A stretch of 48,300 bases of DNA from NCBI GenBank assembly GCA_022767125.1, contig JALEPZ010000058.1, positions 1 through 48,300 on the forward strand, read 5' to 3'. Under the pieces are notes generated by a model, which worked only from the letters and a program-made list of their open reading frames with translations, was not told the origin of the DNA and ran no database searches. Of the stretch, positions 41,295 to 48,300 are shown in pieces (position 1 is the first letter of the stretch; each line of letters begins with the position of its first letter). Both the position numbers and the translations under genes were made by a program. The stretch is from Phocaeicola plebeius (GTDB lineage: Bacteria > Bacteroidota > Bacteroidia > Bacteroidales > Bacteroidaceae).

Positions 41295-43583
41295 TTATTC
41301 CGCCAGGCTCAGCAGGGCGGCTTCCTGCGGCACATAGTCGTTCTGGAAGAAGCGGCTGGCACGGAGCAGGTGGCGCCAGATGCTGACCAGTTCCTGCGAT
41401 TCCTGCAGGAGGTTCAGATAAACCATCAGCACCTTCAGGTCGTTGCTGGCCGACTCCTGCATCCGGTTCATCTGCAACTTGCGCAGGGCTGAAATGCGGT
41501 TTTTCAGCTCGTCCCCCTCGCGGAGAATCTGGTCGGTCTCGGAATAGTCGCTGAGCGCAATGGCCGTCCGCGCCCGTTCCATCAGCAGGCAAAGCTGGTC
41601 GCGCAAGGGAGTGAACTCATCGATGCACACCTGAGGGATGGGGTTGAAGTTGTTGTCCACATGCTCCTGACACGGGTCGTTGATGCGTTTCAGGCAGTAC
41701 AGCATCTGTTCGCAACTGTTGCTGCCCAGGTGGAACCAGGTATTCTTTTCCAAGGCCAGGCTGATCGGCAGACGGCGCAGCCCCAGCAATTCCTTGCGGC
41801 GGCGTTTCTTCAGCATCTTCCGCGCATTGTCGGTCTTGTTGTCCACTTTACGCAGTTCGCGCAACTTCCGGTGGACAAAGGCCTCTGTCAGCGAGCGATA
41901 GGTATTTTCAGTAAATTCCATGTACTGGCAAAGCGTTTCGCGTACGTGCTGGCGCAGTAACGACAGGGTTTCCGCACGGTCTTTGGTAGCCATCATGCGG
42001 CGGAACGTATCGTCCTGGTTTTCCTCCTGCTGCTTATGGGCATAGCGGCGGTTGCTGCGGATCAGCAAGAATACGGCCAGCACAATGAAGGCCAGCATGG
42101 CAGCAAAGCCGATGTAATACATGGTCACCGTCACAAACGCACAAATCGTGAAGGCCACGAATGCCGTGATGAACCAGCCGCCGATGACCGACAGCATACC
42201 GGTGATGCGGTAAACGGCACTTTCGCGTCCCCAAGCCCGGTCGGCCAACGAAGAACCCATCGCTACGATGAAGGTCACGTAGGTAGTGGAAAGCGGCAAC
42301 TTCATGGTGGTACCGATGATGATGAGCAGTCCCGACAGCACCAGGTTGACCGAAGCACGCACCAGGTCGAAGGCCGCCCCATTATCGAGAATCATGTCGT
42401 CCTTACAGAAGCGGCTGTCAATCCAACGCCGTACCCCCTGCGGAATCACCCGTTCCAGAAAATCATTGACGGCAGTGGCACGGCGCACGATGCTGCGGGC
42501 CAGGGCCGACGAACCGAACATCTCATCACCTTCTTCCTGACGGGCCAGATCGACCGAAGTCTTGATGACGTTCTTGGCCTTTTTCGAAGTAGCCAGCGCA
42601 TAGACCATAATCACGCCTGCGGCAAACAGGAAGATAGCGGGTGTCTTGGCCGACTCCATCAGCGAAGTCATCTTAAACTCATGGATACCCAGTCCGCCAG
42701 CGTTGGCGGTATAGTCGGAGAAGGCTGAGAACCCTGCCAACGGCACACCGATGAAGTTCACCAGGTCATTGCCGGCGAAGGCCAGTGCCAGCGAGAAGGT
42801 ACCCAGCAGGATGATGACCTTGAACACGTTTACGTGCAGCGCGTGCAGCAGCTGCATCAGCAGGCTGAAGAAGACAAAGCATCCGATGACCAGCAGCGAG
42901 GTGCGGCTGTCAATCCATTGCATCGCTTCGACAGGCATGAACGGTGCTTTCGCCAGTCCCTTGATGAGCACGAAGTAAGCGAGCGAGGTCACGGCGATAC
43001 CGCCGAAGATACCGATGGTCCACGACAGGTGCTTGCGGTAGTTGAAGCTGAACACCAGACGGGCCAGGTACTGTACCAAGGACCCTACAATGAACGCGAT
43101 GGCCACCGAGAGGAAGATACCCATGATGACCGACAGCGCTTTTTCCGTGTTCATCAGGTCGTCCAGCGAGAGCAGTCCTGTCTCATCGCCCACTATCTTG
43201 ATGAGAGCCAGAATGAAGGTGCCGCCCAACAGCTCGAACACCATCGATACGGTAGTCGAAGTGGGGAGGCCCAGGGTGTTGAACACGTCGAGTAGCACCA
43301 CGTCTGTCACCATGACCGCCAAGAGGATGCACATGATGTCGTAGAAGCTGAAGTTAGCCGGCTGGAAGATGCCGTGGCGGGCGATGTCCATCATGCCGTT
43401 GCTCATGACAGCTCCGGCAAACACCCCCACCGCCGCTGCAATGATAATGGTCTTGAAGTTGGCCACTTTGGCGCCTACCGCCGAACTCATGAAATTGACT
43501 GCATCGTTGCTCACGCCGACCAGCAGGTCGAACACTGCCAGCATGAACAGAAAGATTACGATTCCCAAATAGATTGTTTCCAT
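41295..43583 (-). CDS. PiT family inorganic phosphate transporter with PhoU-like C-terminal domain
   Basis: 762 residues. The N-terminal 500 or so are membrane-spanning with the two PiT signatures: GVSNDAVNFMSSAVGAK and FNTLGLPTSTTVSMVFELLG in the first half, GNDLVNFIGVPLAG and LPLSTTYVTFIVAMGSSLAD in the second. The last 260 residues are soluble and helical (TLSLLRQHVRETLCQYMEFT, RKMLKKRRRKELLGLRRL), like the PhoU/DUF47 partner that is a separate gene in many bacteria. It imports phosphate with H+ or Na+; the tail probably regulates it. Transcribed alone, with a promoter at 43619. Confidence 0.88.
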   Translation of the reverse strand: METIYLGIVIFLFMLAVFDLLVGVSNDAVNFMSSAVGAKVANFKTIIIAAAVGVFAGAVMSNGMMDIARHGIFQPANFSFYDIMCILLAVMVTDVVLLDVFNTLGLPTSTTVSMVFELLGGTFILALIKIVGDETGLLSLDDLMNTEKALSVIMGIFLSVAIAFIVGSLVQYLARLVFSFNYRKHLSWTIGIFGGIAVTSLAYFVLIKGLAKAPFMPVEAMQWIDSRTSLLVIGCFVFFSLLMQLLHALHVNVFKVIILLGTFSLALAFAGNDLVNFIGVPLAGFSAFSDYTANAGGLGIHEFKMTSLMESAKTPAIFLFAAGVIMVYALATSKKAKNVIKTSVDLARQEEGDEMFGSSALARSIVRRATAVNDFLERVIPQGVRRWIDSRFCKDDMILDNGAAFDLVRASVNLVLSGLLIIIGTTMKLPLSTTYVTFIVAMGSSLADRAWGRESAVYRITGMLSVIGGWFITAFVAFTICAFVTVTMYYIGFAAMLAFIVLAVFLLIRSNRRYAHKQQEENQDDTFRRMMATKDRAETLSLLRQHVRETLCQYMEFTENTYRSLTEAFVHRKLRELRKVDNKTDNARKMLKKRRRKELLGLRRLPISLALEKNTWFHLGSNSCEQMLYCLKRINDPCQEHVDNNFNPIPQVCIDEFTPLRDQLCLLMERARTAIALSDYSETDQILREGDELKNRISALRKLQMNRMQESASNDLKVLMVYLNLLQESQELVSIWRHLLRASRFFQNDYVPQEAALLSLAE

Positions 43584-43618
43584 ATAATTATTGTATAGTT
43601 GATGCTCTGACCACGCTG

Positions 43619-43626
43619 CAAAATTA
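43619..43626 (-). promoter_or_regulatory. Promoter -7 box of the PiT gene
   Basis: TAATTTTG on the minus strand, 36 bases before the start codon; no clear -33. Confidence 0.5.
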
Positions 43627-43780
43627 TCCTATGCATATTACCGGAGAACGACATATCTGTTACATTTCTGTTTCATGCCCTCCCGTTCGTTTGTTGCCAG
43701 ATAGTGCCTCATTTGTTGCCGAACAACAAAAAAGGTAGTTTTCTTCTTCATTCCGGTCCTCTTTGCATCCGATAATTATG

Positions 43781-43788
43781 TAGCTTTG
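43781..43788 (+). promoter_or_regulatory. Promoter -7 box of the GH3 gene
   Basis: TAGCTTTG, 39 bases before the chosen GH3 start. The -33 region is not convincing (TTTG is 15 bases upstream). Confidence 0.5.
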
Positions 43789-43826
43789 TGGCAGAAATCA
43801 TTTACCGAACAAAAGAACAAAACAAG

Positions 43827-46166
43827 ATGAAAAACATCAAGACACTCATTGTGGCATCCGTGCTCGGAAGCGGTCTAACCGCCCAGGCGCAGCAGGTGCC
43901 TCCCGCCATCCCGGCGGACCCGGCCATTGAGGCAAACATCCGGCAATGGCTGCAGAAAATGACTCTCGAAGAGAAAATCGGACAGATGTGCGAAATCACC
44001 ATCGACGTGGTGACCGACATGGAAGGCAGCCGCAACGGCTTCCGGCTGGACGAGGCGAAGCTCGACACCGTCATCGGCCAGTACAAGGTGGGCTCGCTGC
44101 TGAACGTGCCCCTCAGCGTGGCACAGAAGAAGGAGGTGTGGGCCGCCGCCATCCGGCAGATCCAGGAGAAATCGATGCAGGAAATCGGCATCCCCTGCAT
44201 CTATGGCGTGGACCAGATTCACGGCACCACGTACACGCTCGACGGCACCTTCTTCCCACAGGGCATCAACATGGCCGCCACCTTCAACCGGGAGCTGACC
44301 GAGCAGGGGGCCGCCATCTCAGCCTACGAGACACGGGCCAGTTGCATTCCCTGGACATACGCCCCAGTGCTAGACCTGGCTCGTGACCCGCGCTGGTCGC
44401 GTGCATGGGAGAACTATGGAGAAGACTGCTACGTGAATGCCGAGATGGGCAAGTCCGCCGTCCGCGGTTTCCAGGGCGCCAACCCCAACAAGGTGGACGA
44501 ATACCATGTGTCTGCCTGCCTGAAGCACTACATGGGCTACGGCGTGCCGGTTTCGGGCAAGGACCGCACTCCCTCATCCATCACCCCGAGCGACATGCGC
44601 GAGAAGCATTTCGCCCCCTTCCTGGCCGCCATCCGGCAGGGCGCATTGAGTGTGATGGTCAACTCGGGACTCAACAACGGCATGCCCTTCCACGCCAACT
44701 ACGAATACCTCACCCAGTGGCTCAAGCAGGACCTGAACTGGGATGGCATGATTGTGACCGACTGGGCGGACATCAACAACCTCTGTGTGCGCGACCATAT
44801 TGCTGCCACCAAGAAGGAAGCCGTCAAGCTGGCCATCAACGCAGGCATTGACATGTCGATGGTGCCCTACGAAGTCAGCTTCTGTACCTACCTGAAGGAA
44901 CTGGTGGAGGAAGGTGAGGTGCCGATGAGCCGCATCGATGACGCCGTAGCACGCGTGCTCCGCCTGAAATACCGCATCGGCCTCTTCGACCGTCCGTACT
45001 GGGACATCCGTCCCTACGACCAGTTCGCGTCGGCCCAACACGCTGCCGCCGCGCTACAGGCTGCCGAAGAGTCGGAGGTGCTGCTGAAAAACGAGGGCCA
45101 CCTGCTGCCCATTGCCAAGGGCAAGCGCATCCTGCTCACCGGACCCAACGCCCACTCCATGCGCTGCCTCAACGGCGGATGGTCGTACAGCTGGCAGGGC
45201 GACAAAGCCGACGAGTACGCCGGCGCCTACAACACCATTTACGAGGCACTCTGCAACAAGTTCGGGCCGCAGCACATTGTCTATGAGCCGGGAGTGACCT
45301 ATGCCCCCGCCAAGGGCGACAACTGGTGGCAGGAGAACCAGCCGGAAATCGAGAAAGCGGTGGCCGCTACCGCCGACGTGGACATCATCCTCGCCTGCAT
45401 CGGCGAGAACAGCTACTGCGAGACTCCGGGCAACCTGACCGACCTGACCCTGTCGGAGAACCAGCGGAACCTTGTGAAGGCCCTGGCCGCCACCGGAAAG
45501 CCGGTCGTACTGGTGCTCAACGAAGGCCGCCCGCGCATCATCAACGACATTGTCCCCTTAGCGCAGGCGGTGGTGGACATCCTCCTGCCGGGCAACTACG
45601 GTGCCGACGCCCTGGCCAACCTGCTGGCGGGCGACACCAACTTCAGCGGCAAGCTGCCCTTCACCTACTCCCGTTGGATCAACGGCCTTGCCACCTACGA
45701 CTACAAGCCGTGCGAGAACATCGGACAGATGGGCGGCAACTACAACTACGACTCGGTAATGGATGTCCAGTGGCCCTTCGGCTTCGGCCTCAGCTACACG
45801 ACGTATGCCTACAGCCGCCTGCAGGTGGACAAGACCGACTTCACTGCCGACGATGAGCTGACCGTGACCGTCGATGTGACCAACACCGGCAAGGTGGCCG
45901 GCAAAGAGAGTGTCCTGCTTTTCTCAAAAGACCTGGTGGCCAGCTCCACGCCCGACAACCTGCGTCTCCGCCAATTTGAGAAGATTGCCCTGGCACCCGG
46001 CGAGACAAAGACCGTCACCTTCCGTCTGAAGGGTAGCGACCTTGCCTTTGTGAACTATGCCGGCAAATGGACCCTGGAGAAAGGCGACTTCAAGCTGAAA
46101 TGCGGCGACCAATGGACCGACCTCCGTTGCACCACGACGAAGGTATGGAACACGCCGAACATTTGA
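43827..46166 (+). CDS. GH3 beta-glucosidase (periplasmic, BglX/BoGH3-like)
   Basis: 779 residues from the ATG at 43827, which gives the signal peptide [20 protein letters not shown]; a longer frame starts upstream without one. The GH3 N-terminal barrel shows [44 protein letters not shown] and [13 protein letters not shown] with the nucleophile Asp. The C-terminal sandwich ([40 protein letters not shown]) and a fibronectin-type end ([20 protein letters not shown]) complete the three-domain GH3 layout. The sequence is close to Bacteroides GH3 exo-beta-glucosidases known from xyloglucan loci. It stands alone with its own promoter and terminator, so its natural glycan is open. Confidence 0.92.
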   Translation: MKNIKTLIVASVLGSGLTAQAQQVPPAIPADPAIEANIRQWLQKMTLEEKIGQMCEITIDVVTDMEGSRNGFRLDEAKLDTVIGQYKVGSLLNVPLSVAQKKEVWAAAIRQIQEKSMQEIGIPCIYGVDQIHGTTYTLDGTFFPQGINMAATFNRELTEQGAAISAYETRASCIPWTYAPVLDLARDPRWSRAWENYGEDCYVNAEMGKSAVRGFQGANPNKVDEYHVSACLKHYMGYGVPVSGKDRTPSSITPSDMREKHFAPFLAAIRQGALSVMVNSGLNNGMPFHANYEYLTQWLKQDLNWDGMIVTDWADINNLCVRDHIAATKKEAVKLAINAGIDMSMVPYEVSFCTYLKELVEEGEVPMSRIDDAVARVLRLKYRIGLFDRPYWDIRPYDQFASAQHAAAALQAAEESEVLLKNEGHLLPIAKGKRILLTGPNAHSMRCLNGGWSYSWQGDKADEYAGAYNTIYEALCNKFGPQHIVYEPGVTYAPAKGDNWWQENQPEIEKAVAATADVDIILACIGENSYCETPGNLTDLTLSENQRNLVKALAATGKPVVLVLNEGRPRIINDIVPLAQAVVDILLPGNYGADALANLLAGDTNFSGKLPFTYSRWINGLATYDYKPCENIGQMGGNYNYDSVMDVQWPFGFGLSYTTYAYSRLQVDKTDFTADDELTVTVDVTNTGKVAGKESVLLFSKDLVASSTPDNLRLRQFEKIALAPGETKTVTFRLKGSDLAFVNYAGKWTLEKGDFKLKCGDQWTDLRCTTTKVWNTPNI

Positions 46167-46182
46167 TGGCCTGACATTACCC

Positions 46183-46228
46183 AAAAACAGCACGGCCGCC
46201 GGAGTGGTCCGGCGGCCGTGCTGTTTTT
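46183..46228 (+). terminator. Perfect bidirectional terminator between GH3 and carbonic anhydrase genes
   Basis: Arms of 21 bases (46183-46203 and 46208-46228) pair without mismatch around a GTGG loop: A5-CAGCACGGCCGCCGGA and its complement ending in T5. It serves the converging genes on both strands. Confidence 0.92.
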
Positions 46229-46238
46229 GAAGTTCCCA

Positions 46239-46790
46239 TCATTCGATGTTCTTGTATTCCGTCAGTTCTCCCGTCACGGAGTTAATAATGAATCCCCTTA
46301 CAATCAGGTCCTTCGGAACCAGCGGATGGTGCTTCACCAAGTGTACACTGCCGCGCACCGCCAGTTCCACATTGTCGAAGCCGCTCAGCCACGAATCCAA
46401 ATCCACATTGCAATACTTCATCATCTCTATCTGCTCGTCGGTCACGCCATGCTGCTTGATATGGTTCAGCATCACCTTGCTGTCCATGTGCTGCGCTCCG
46501 CAGTCGGTGTGTCCGATAATCATCACTTCTTCCACCCCCAGTTCGTAAATGCCCACCAGCAGGCTGCGCATGGCACTGCCGAAAGGATGGGTAATGGTTC
46601 CACCCGCATTCTTGATCATCTTCACATCACCATTCTTGATGCCCAAAGCGGCCGGAATCAGTTCCACCAGTCGGGTATCCATACACGTCACGATGGCAAT
46701 CTTCTTGTCGGGATATTTGTTCGTCACATACTGTTCGTAACGATGGTCGGCCACAAAGTGCCGGTTGAATGCTAACAAATCGTCTATCAT
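46239..46790 (-). CDS. Beta-class carbonic anhydrase
   Basis: 183 residues. Interconverts CO2 and bicarbonate in the cytoplasm. The zinc site is clear: CMDTR (Cys36 and the Asp-Arg dyad) and GHTDCG (His and Cys about 93-96). ITHPFGSAMRSLLVGIYELG and IKNAGG support a short beta-CA. Likely supplies bicarbonate for carboxylations, important for Bacteroidales growing in CO2-rich conditions. Its own promoter is at 46819-46850. Confidence 0.92.
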   Translation of the reverse strand: MIDDLLAFNRHFVADHRYEQYVTNKYPDKKIAIVTCMDTRLVELIPAALGIKNGDVKMIKNAGGTITHPFGSAMRSLLVGIYELGVEEVMIIGHTDCGAQHMDSKVMLNHIKQHGVTDEQIEMMKYCNVDLDSWLSGFDNVELAVRGSVHLVKHHPLVPKDLIVRGFIINSVTGELTEYKNIE

Positions 46791-46818
46791 AGCTGTATCT
46801 GTTTGATTATTGACGGGA

Positions 46819-46850
46819 CAAATTTAGATATAATCCGCGAGATTCTACAA
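46819..46850 (-). promoter_or_regulatory. Promoter of the carbonic anhydrase gene
   Basis: TAAATTTG (46819-46826) and TTG (46848-46850) on the minus strand are 21 bases apart, 28 bases before the start codon. Confidence 0.65.
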
Positions 46851-46936
46851 TGGCAGAATAAAGAAAGAGATTTTTCTTTAGAGGAAAGATAGCGATTTCC
46901 GGAAGACAACCGATCTGTTCCGCTCTTGACATACGG

Positions 46937-47578
46937 CTATCCCCTCTTAGCCATCTCCCCCAGCATAATCGTTAGCACTGCCCCCCAGTGGGCAAGGGCT
47001 CCCAGAAGGACAAAGATATGCCAGATGGTATGATAGTGGCGACGCAAGTCGCGTGCATAGAAATAGGTTCCTGACGTATAGAACACGCCCTCGGCCAACA
47101 ACAGCAGCAACGAGAGGGACGACAGGCCCTCATAGACAGGCCTGGCGATGAACACCACACTCCATCCCATCACGAGGTAAAGGGCGAGAGACAGACGGGG
47201 GTAACGGCCGATGGCGACTATCTTATAGACAGTTCCGCCCAGAGCCACCGCCCAGAGGAGAGCGAAGACGCTCCAGCCGACTACACCACCCACCACAGCG
47301 ACACAAATAGGAGTATAGGAACAGGCAATCATGACATAGATGCTGATGTGGTCGCACCGACGCATGATCTCACGGGCACGCCCGGGAGGAAGACAATGGA
47401 AAATGGTGCTACTGAGAAACATCAGAAACATGCCGACAATAAAAAACAGGACCCCCATCAACCAACGCCAGCCCAGCGAGGCGGCAGGTCCTACCATCCA
47501 GATGGACGACAGGGCGAAAAGGGCTCCTATGAGGTGGGTGACACTATTGCCACGTTCTTCTTGAAAATGCTTTTCCAT
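46937..47578 (-). CDS. Hemolysin III/PAQR family membrane protein
   Basis: 213 residues from the ATG at 47578 (MEKHFQEERGNSVTHLIGA). The earlier Met at 47641 adds a stretch unlike the family. Seven membrane segments. The PAQR metal-site pattern is present: THLIGA near the start, STIFHCLPPG, DHISIYVMIACSYTPI and, at the end, HTIWHIFVLLGALAHWG with two His spaced as expected. The family name comes from a Bacillus cereus protein; hydrolase activity is known only for eukaryotic relatives, so function here is unknown. Confidence 0.86.
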   Translation of the reverse strand: MEKHFQEERGNSVTHLIGALFALSSIWMVGPAASLGWRWLMGVLFFIVGMFLMFLSSTIFHCLPPGRAREIMRRCDHISIYVMIACSYTPICVAVVGGVVGWSVFALLWAVALGGTVYKIVAIGRYPRLSLALYLVMGWSVVFIARPVYEGLSSLSLLLLLAEGVFYTSGTYFYARDLRRHYHTIWHIFVLLGALAHWGAVLTIMLGEMAKRG

Positions 47579-47583
47579 ATCGT

Positions 47584-47591
47584 GCAAAAGT
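47584..47591 (-). promoter_or_regulatory. Possible promoter -7 box very close to the hemolysin III start
   Basis: TACTTTTG on the minus strand ends only five bases before the ATG. A start site six or so bases after the box would leave almost no leader. Confidence 0.4.
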
Positions 47592-47735
47592 AATGAAATA
47601 TCTGACAAGTACGCCGATAATATACAGGAAAAAAACGGCAATTTTTGTGTAGTTTACGATGCTACGTTTTACAGTTTCTTTACTTGATAAACGCAGTTTT
47701 TCCATTGATTGTGCAGGCTTTTGGGATAAAAACAT

Positions 47736-47743
47736 TATATTTG
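47736..47743 (+). promoter_or_regulatory. Promoter -7 box of the AAA ATPase gene
   Basis: TATATTTG, 42 bases before the start codon, in an AT-rich stretch. No TTG at the normal distance. Confidence 0.5.
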
Positions 47744-47785
47744 CGGTGTAAAATATGATACCAATATCAAAAATAACACTCTAAT

Positions 47786-48300
47786 ATGATATTTGAACGT
47801 AAGAAATACTTGGATGAACTTATTGCAGGACGTGGAAATGGTCTTGTGAAGATTATAACAGGTGTCAGACGATGTGGAAAGTCTTTCCTGCTGTTTGAGA
47901 TCTGGCATAACTGGTTGTTGGAACATGGGGTGACTGATAGTCACATCATCGAAATACAACTTGATGATTTCCGAAACAGGCGGTTGAGGAAGCCTGATGC
48001 CTTGCTCGACTATATAGATTCAAAGGTTATGGATGATGGCAATCCTTATTATATAGTTTTGGACGAGGTGCAGCTAGTAGAAGAATTCGTGGAGGTTATT
48101 CTTAGCTTGACACACATGCGGAATGTAGATGTGTATGTGTCAGGCTCAAACTCTCGTTTCCTGTCAAGTGATGTTGTGACTGAGTTCCGAGGCAGAGGTG
48201 ACGAGATACGCATCTGGCCTCTCACCTTTGACGAATACTTTAATGGTATTGGTGGCGACATACGCAAAGCTTGGTTGGATTACTATACTTTTGGAGGACT
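47786..48300 (+). CDS. AAA_14/DUF4143-type ATPase (partial, runs off right edge)
   Basis: The first 171 residues are visible. MIFERKKYLDELIAGRGNG leads into a P-loop, IITGVRRCGKSFLLFEI. A Walker B-like YYIVLDEVQLVEEF and VYVSGSNSRFLSSDVVTEFR follow, then WPLTFDEYF. This is the pattern of the archaeal-bacterial ATPases with an AAA_14 domain and a C-terminal DUF4143 nuclease-like domain, which would lie outside the window. These proteins are common, poorly understood and often mobile. Codon use here is visibly AT-richer than in all genes to the left, which suggests recent transfer. The start is chosen for the 42-base distance from the -7 box. Confidence 0.82.
   Translation, partial: MIFERKKYLDELIAGRGNGLVKIITGVRRCGKSFLLFEIWHNWLLEHGVTDSHIIEIQLDDFRNRRLRKPDALLDYIDSKVMDDGNPYYIVLDEVQLVEEFVEVILSLTHMRNVDVYVSGSNSRFLSSDVVTEFRGRGDEIRIWPLTFDEYFNGIGGDIRKAWLDYYTFGG

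Noticed and set aside
1..48300. tRNA, rRNA, CRISPR arrays and complete insertion sequences
   Set aside because: No cloverleaf-like segment, no rRNA sequence, no regularly spaced repeats with unique spacers and no transposase frame were seen by reading; a covariance-model scan could still find a short RNA.

Overview
The window comes from a gut-type member of the Bacteroidales, most likely Bacteroidaceae. The evidence is SusC/SusD pairs, a one-protein hybrid two-component sensor, a GldH lipoprotein, the purH-mreBCD-PBP2-rodA cluster, and many Bacteroidota-type promoters with a TAnnTTTG -7 box. Five of these boxes have a TTG exactly 20 bases upstream. I cannot name the species. Base composition looks GC-rich for this group, except at the right edge.

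Left edge (1-1126): a minus-strand array of three tandem precursor-peptide genes with nitrile-hydratase-like (NHLP) leaders. The leaders are almost identical and the short C-terminal cores differ and are Cys-rich. One gene runs off the window, one is intact and one carries a single-base frameshift. This is the substrate half of a RiPP (ribosomally made, modified peptide) system. Its maturation and export genes are not in the window and would be expected to the left. About 700 bases of unassigned DNA follow (1127-1840).

Decayed carbohydrate locus (1841-3718): an intact secreted alkaline-phosphatase-superfamily protein sits among three gene scars. These are a SusD piece, the first 60 or so residues of a GH95-like glycosidase, and a gene reduced to its two ends. 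Each looks like an internal deletion that kept the terminus, promoter or terminator.

Housekeeping block (3724-14155): plus-strand holB (DNA polymerase III delta'), ricT-like PSP1 protein and gldH converge on the minus-strand cell-shape operon purH(N-domain only)-mreB-mreC-mreD-mrdA-rodA. A ZIP metal transporter follows.

Pectin locus (14386-38770): minus-strand GatC-like permease, secreted KduI and an ExuT-like hexuronate transporter diverge from a plus-strand polysaccharide utilisation operon. That operon encodes a GH105-CE8 fusion, SusC, SusD, a surface lipoprotein, a PL1-esterase fusion and a CE12-CE8 fusion. In the proposed pathway SusCD bring oligogalacturonides across the outer membrane. 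Fused lyase, esterase and unsaturated-uronyl-hydrolase enzymes de-esterify and cut them. KduI then isomerises the released 5-keto-4-deoxyuronate, apparently in the periplasm, and ExuT or the GatC-like permease imports the product. A 1460-residue HTCS (hybrid two-component system) regulator lies downstream, separated from the operon by a purine salvage pair (xpt and an NCS2 permease).

Right part (38796-48300): a SusB-like GH97, a 152-bp MITE-like palindromic element, a PiT phosphate transporter with a PhoU-like tail, a GH3 beta-glucosidase, a beta-carbonic anhydrase, a hemolysin III family protein, and the start of an AT-richer AAA ATPase that runs off the right edge.

I saw no rRNA, tRNA, CRISPR array or intact insertion sequence.
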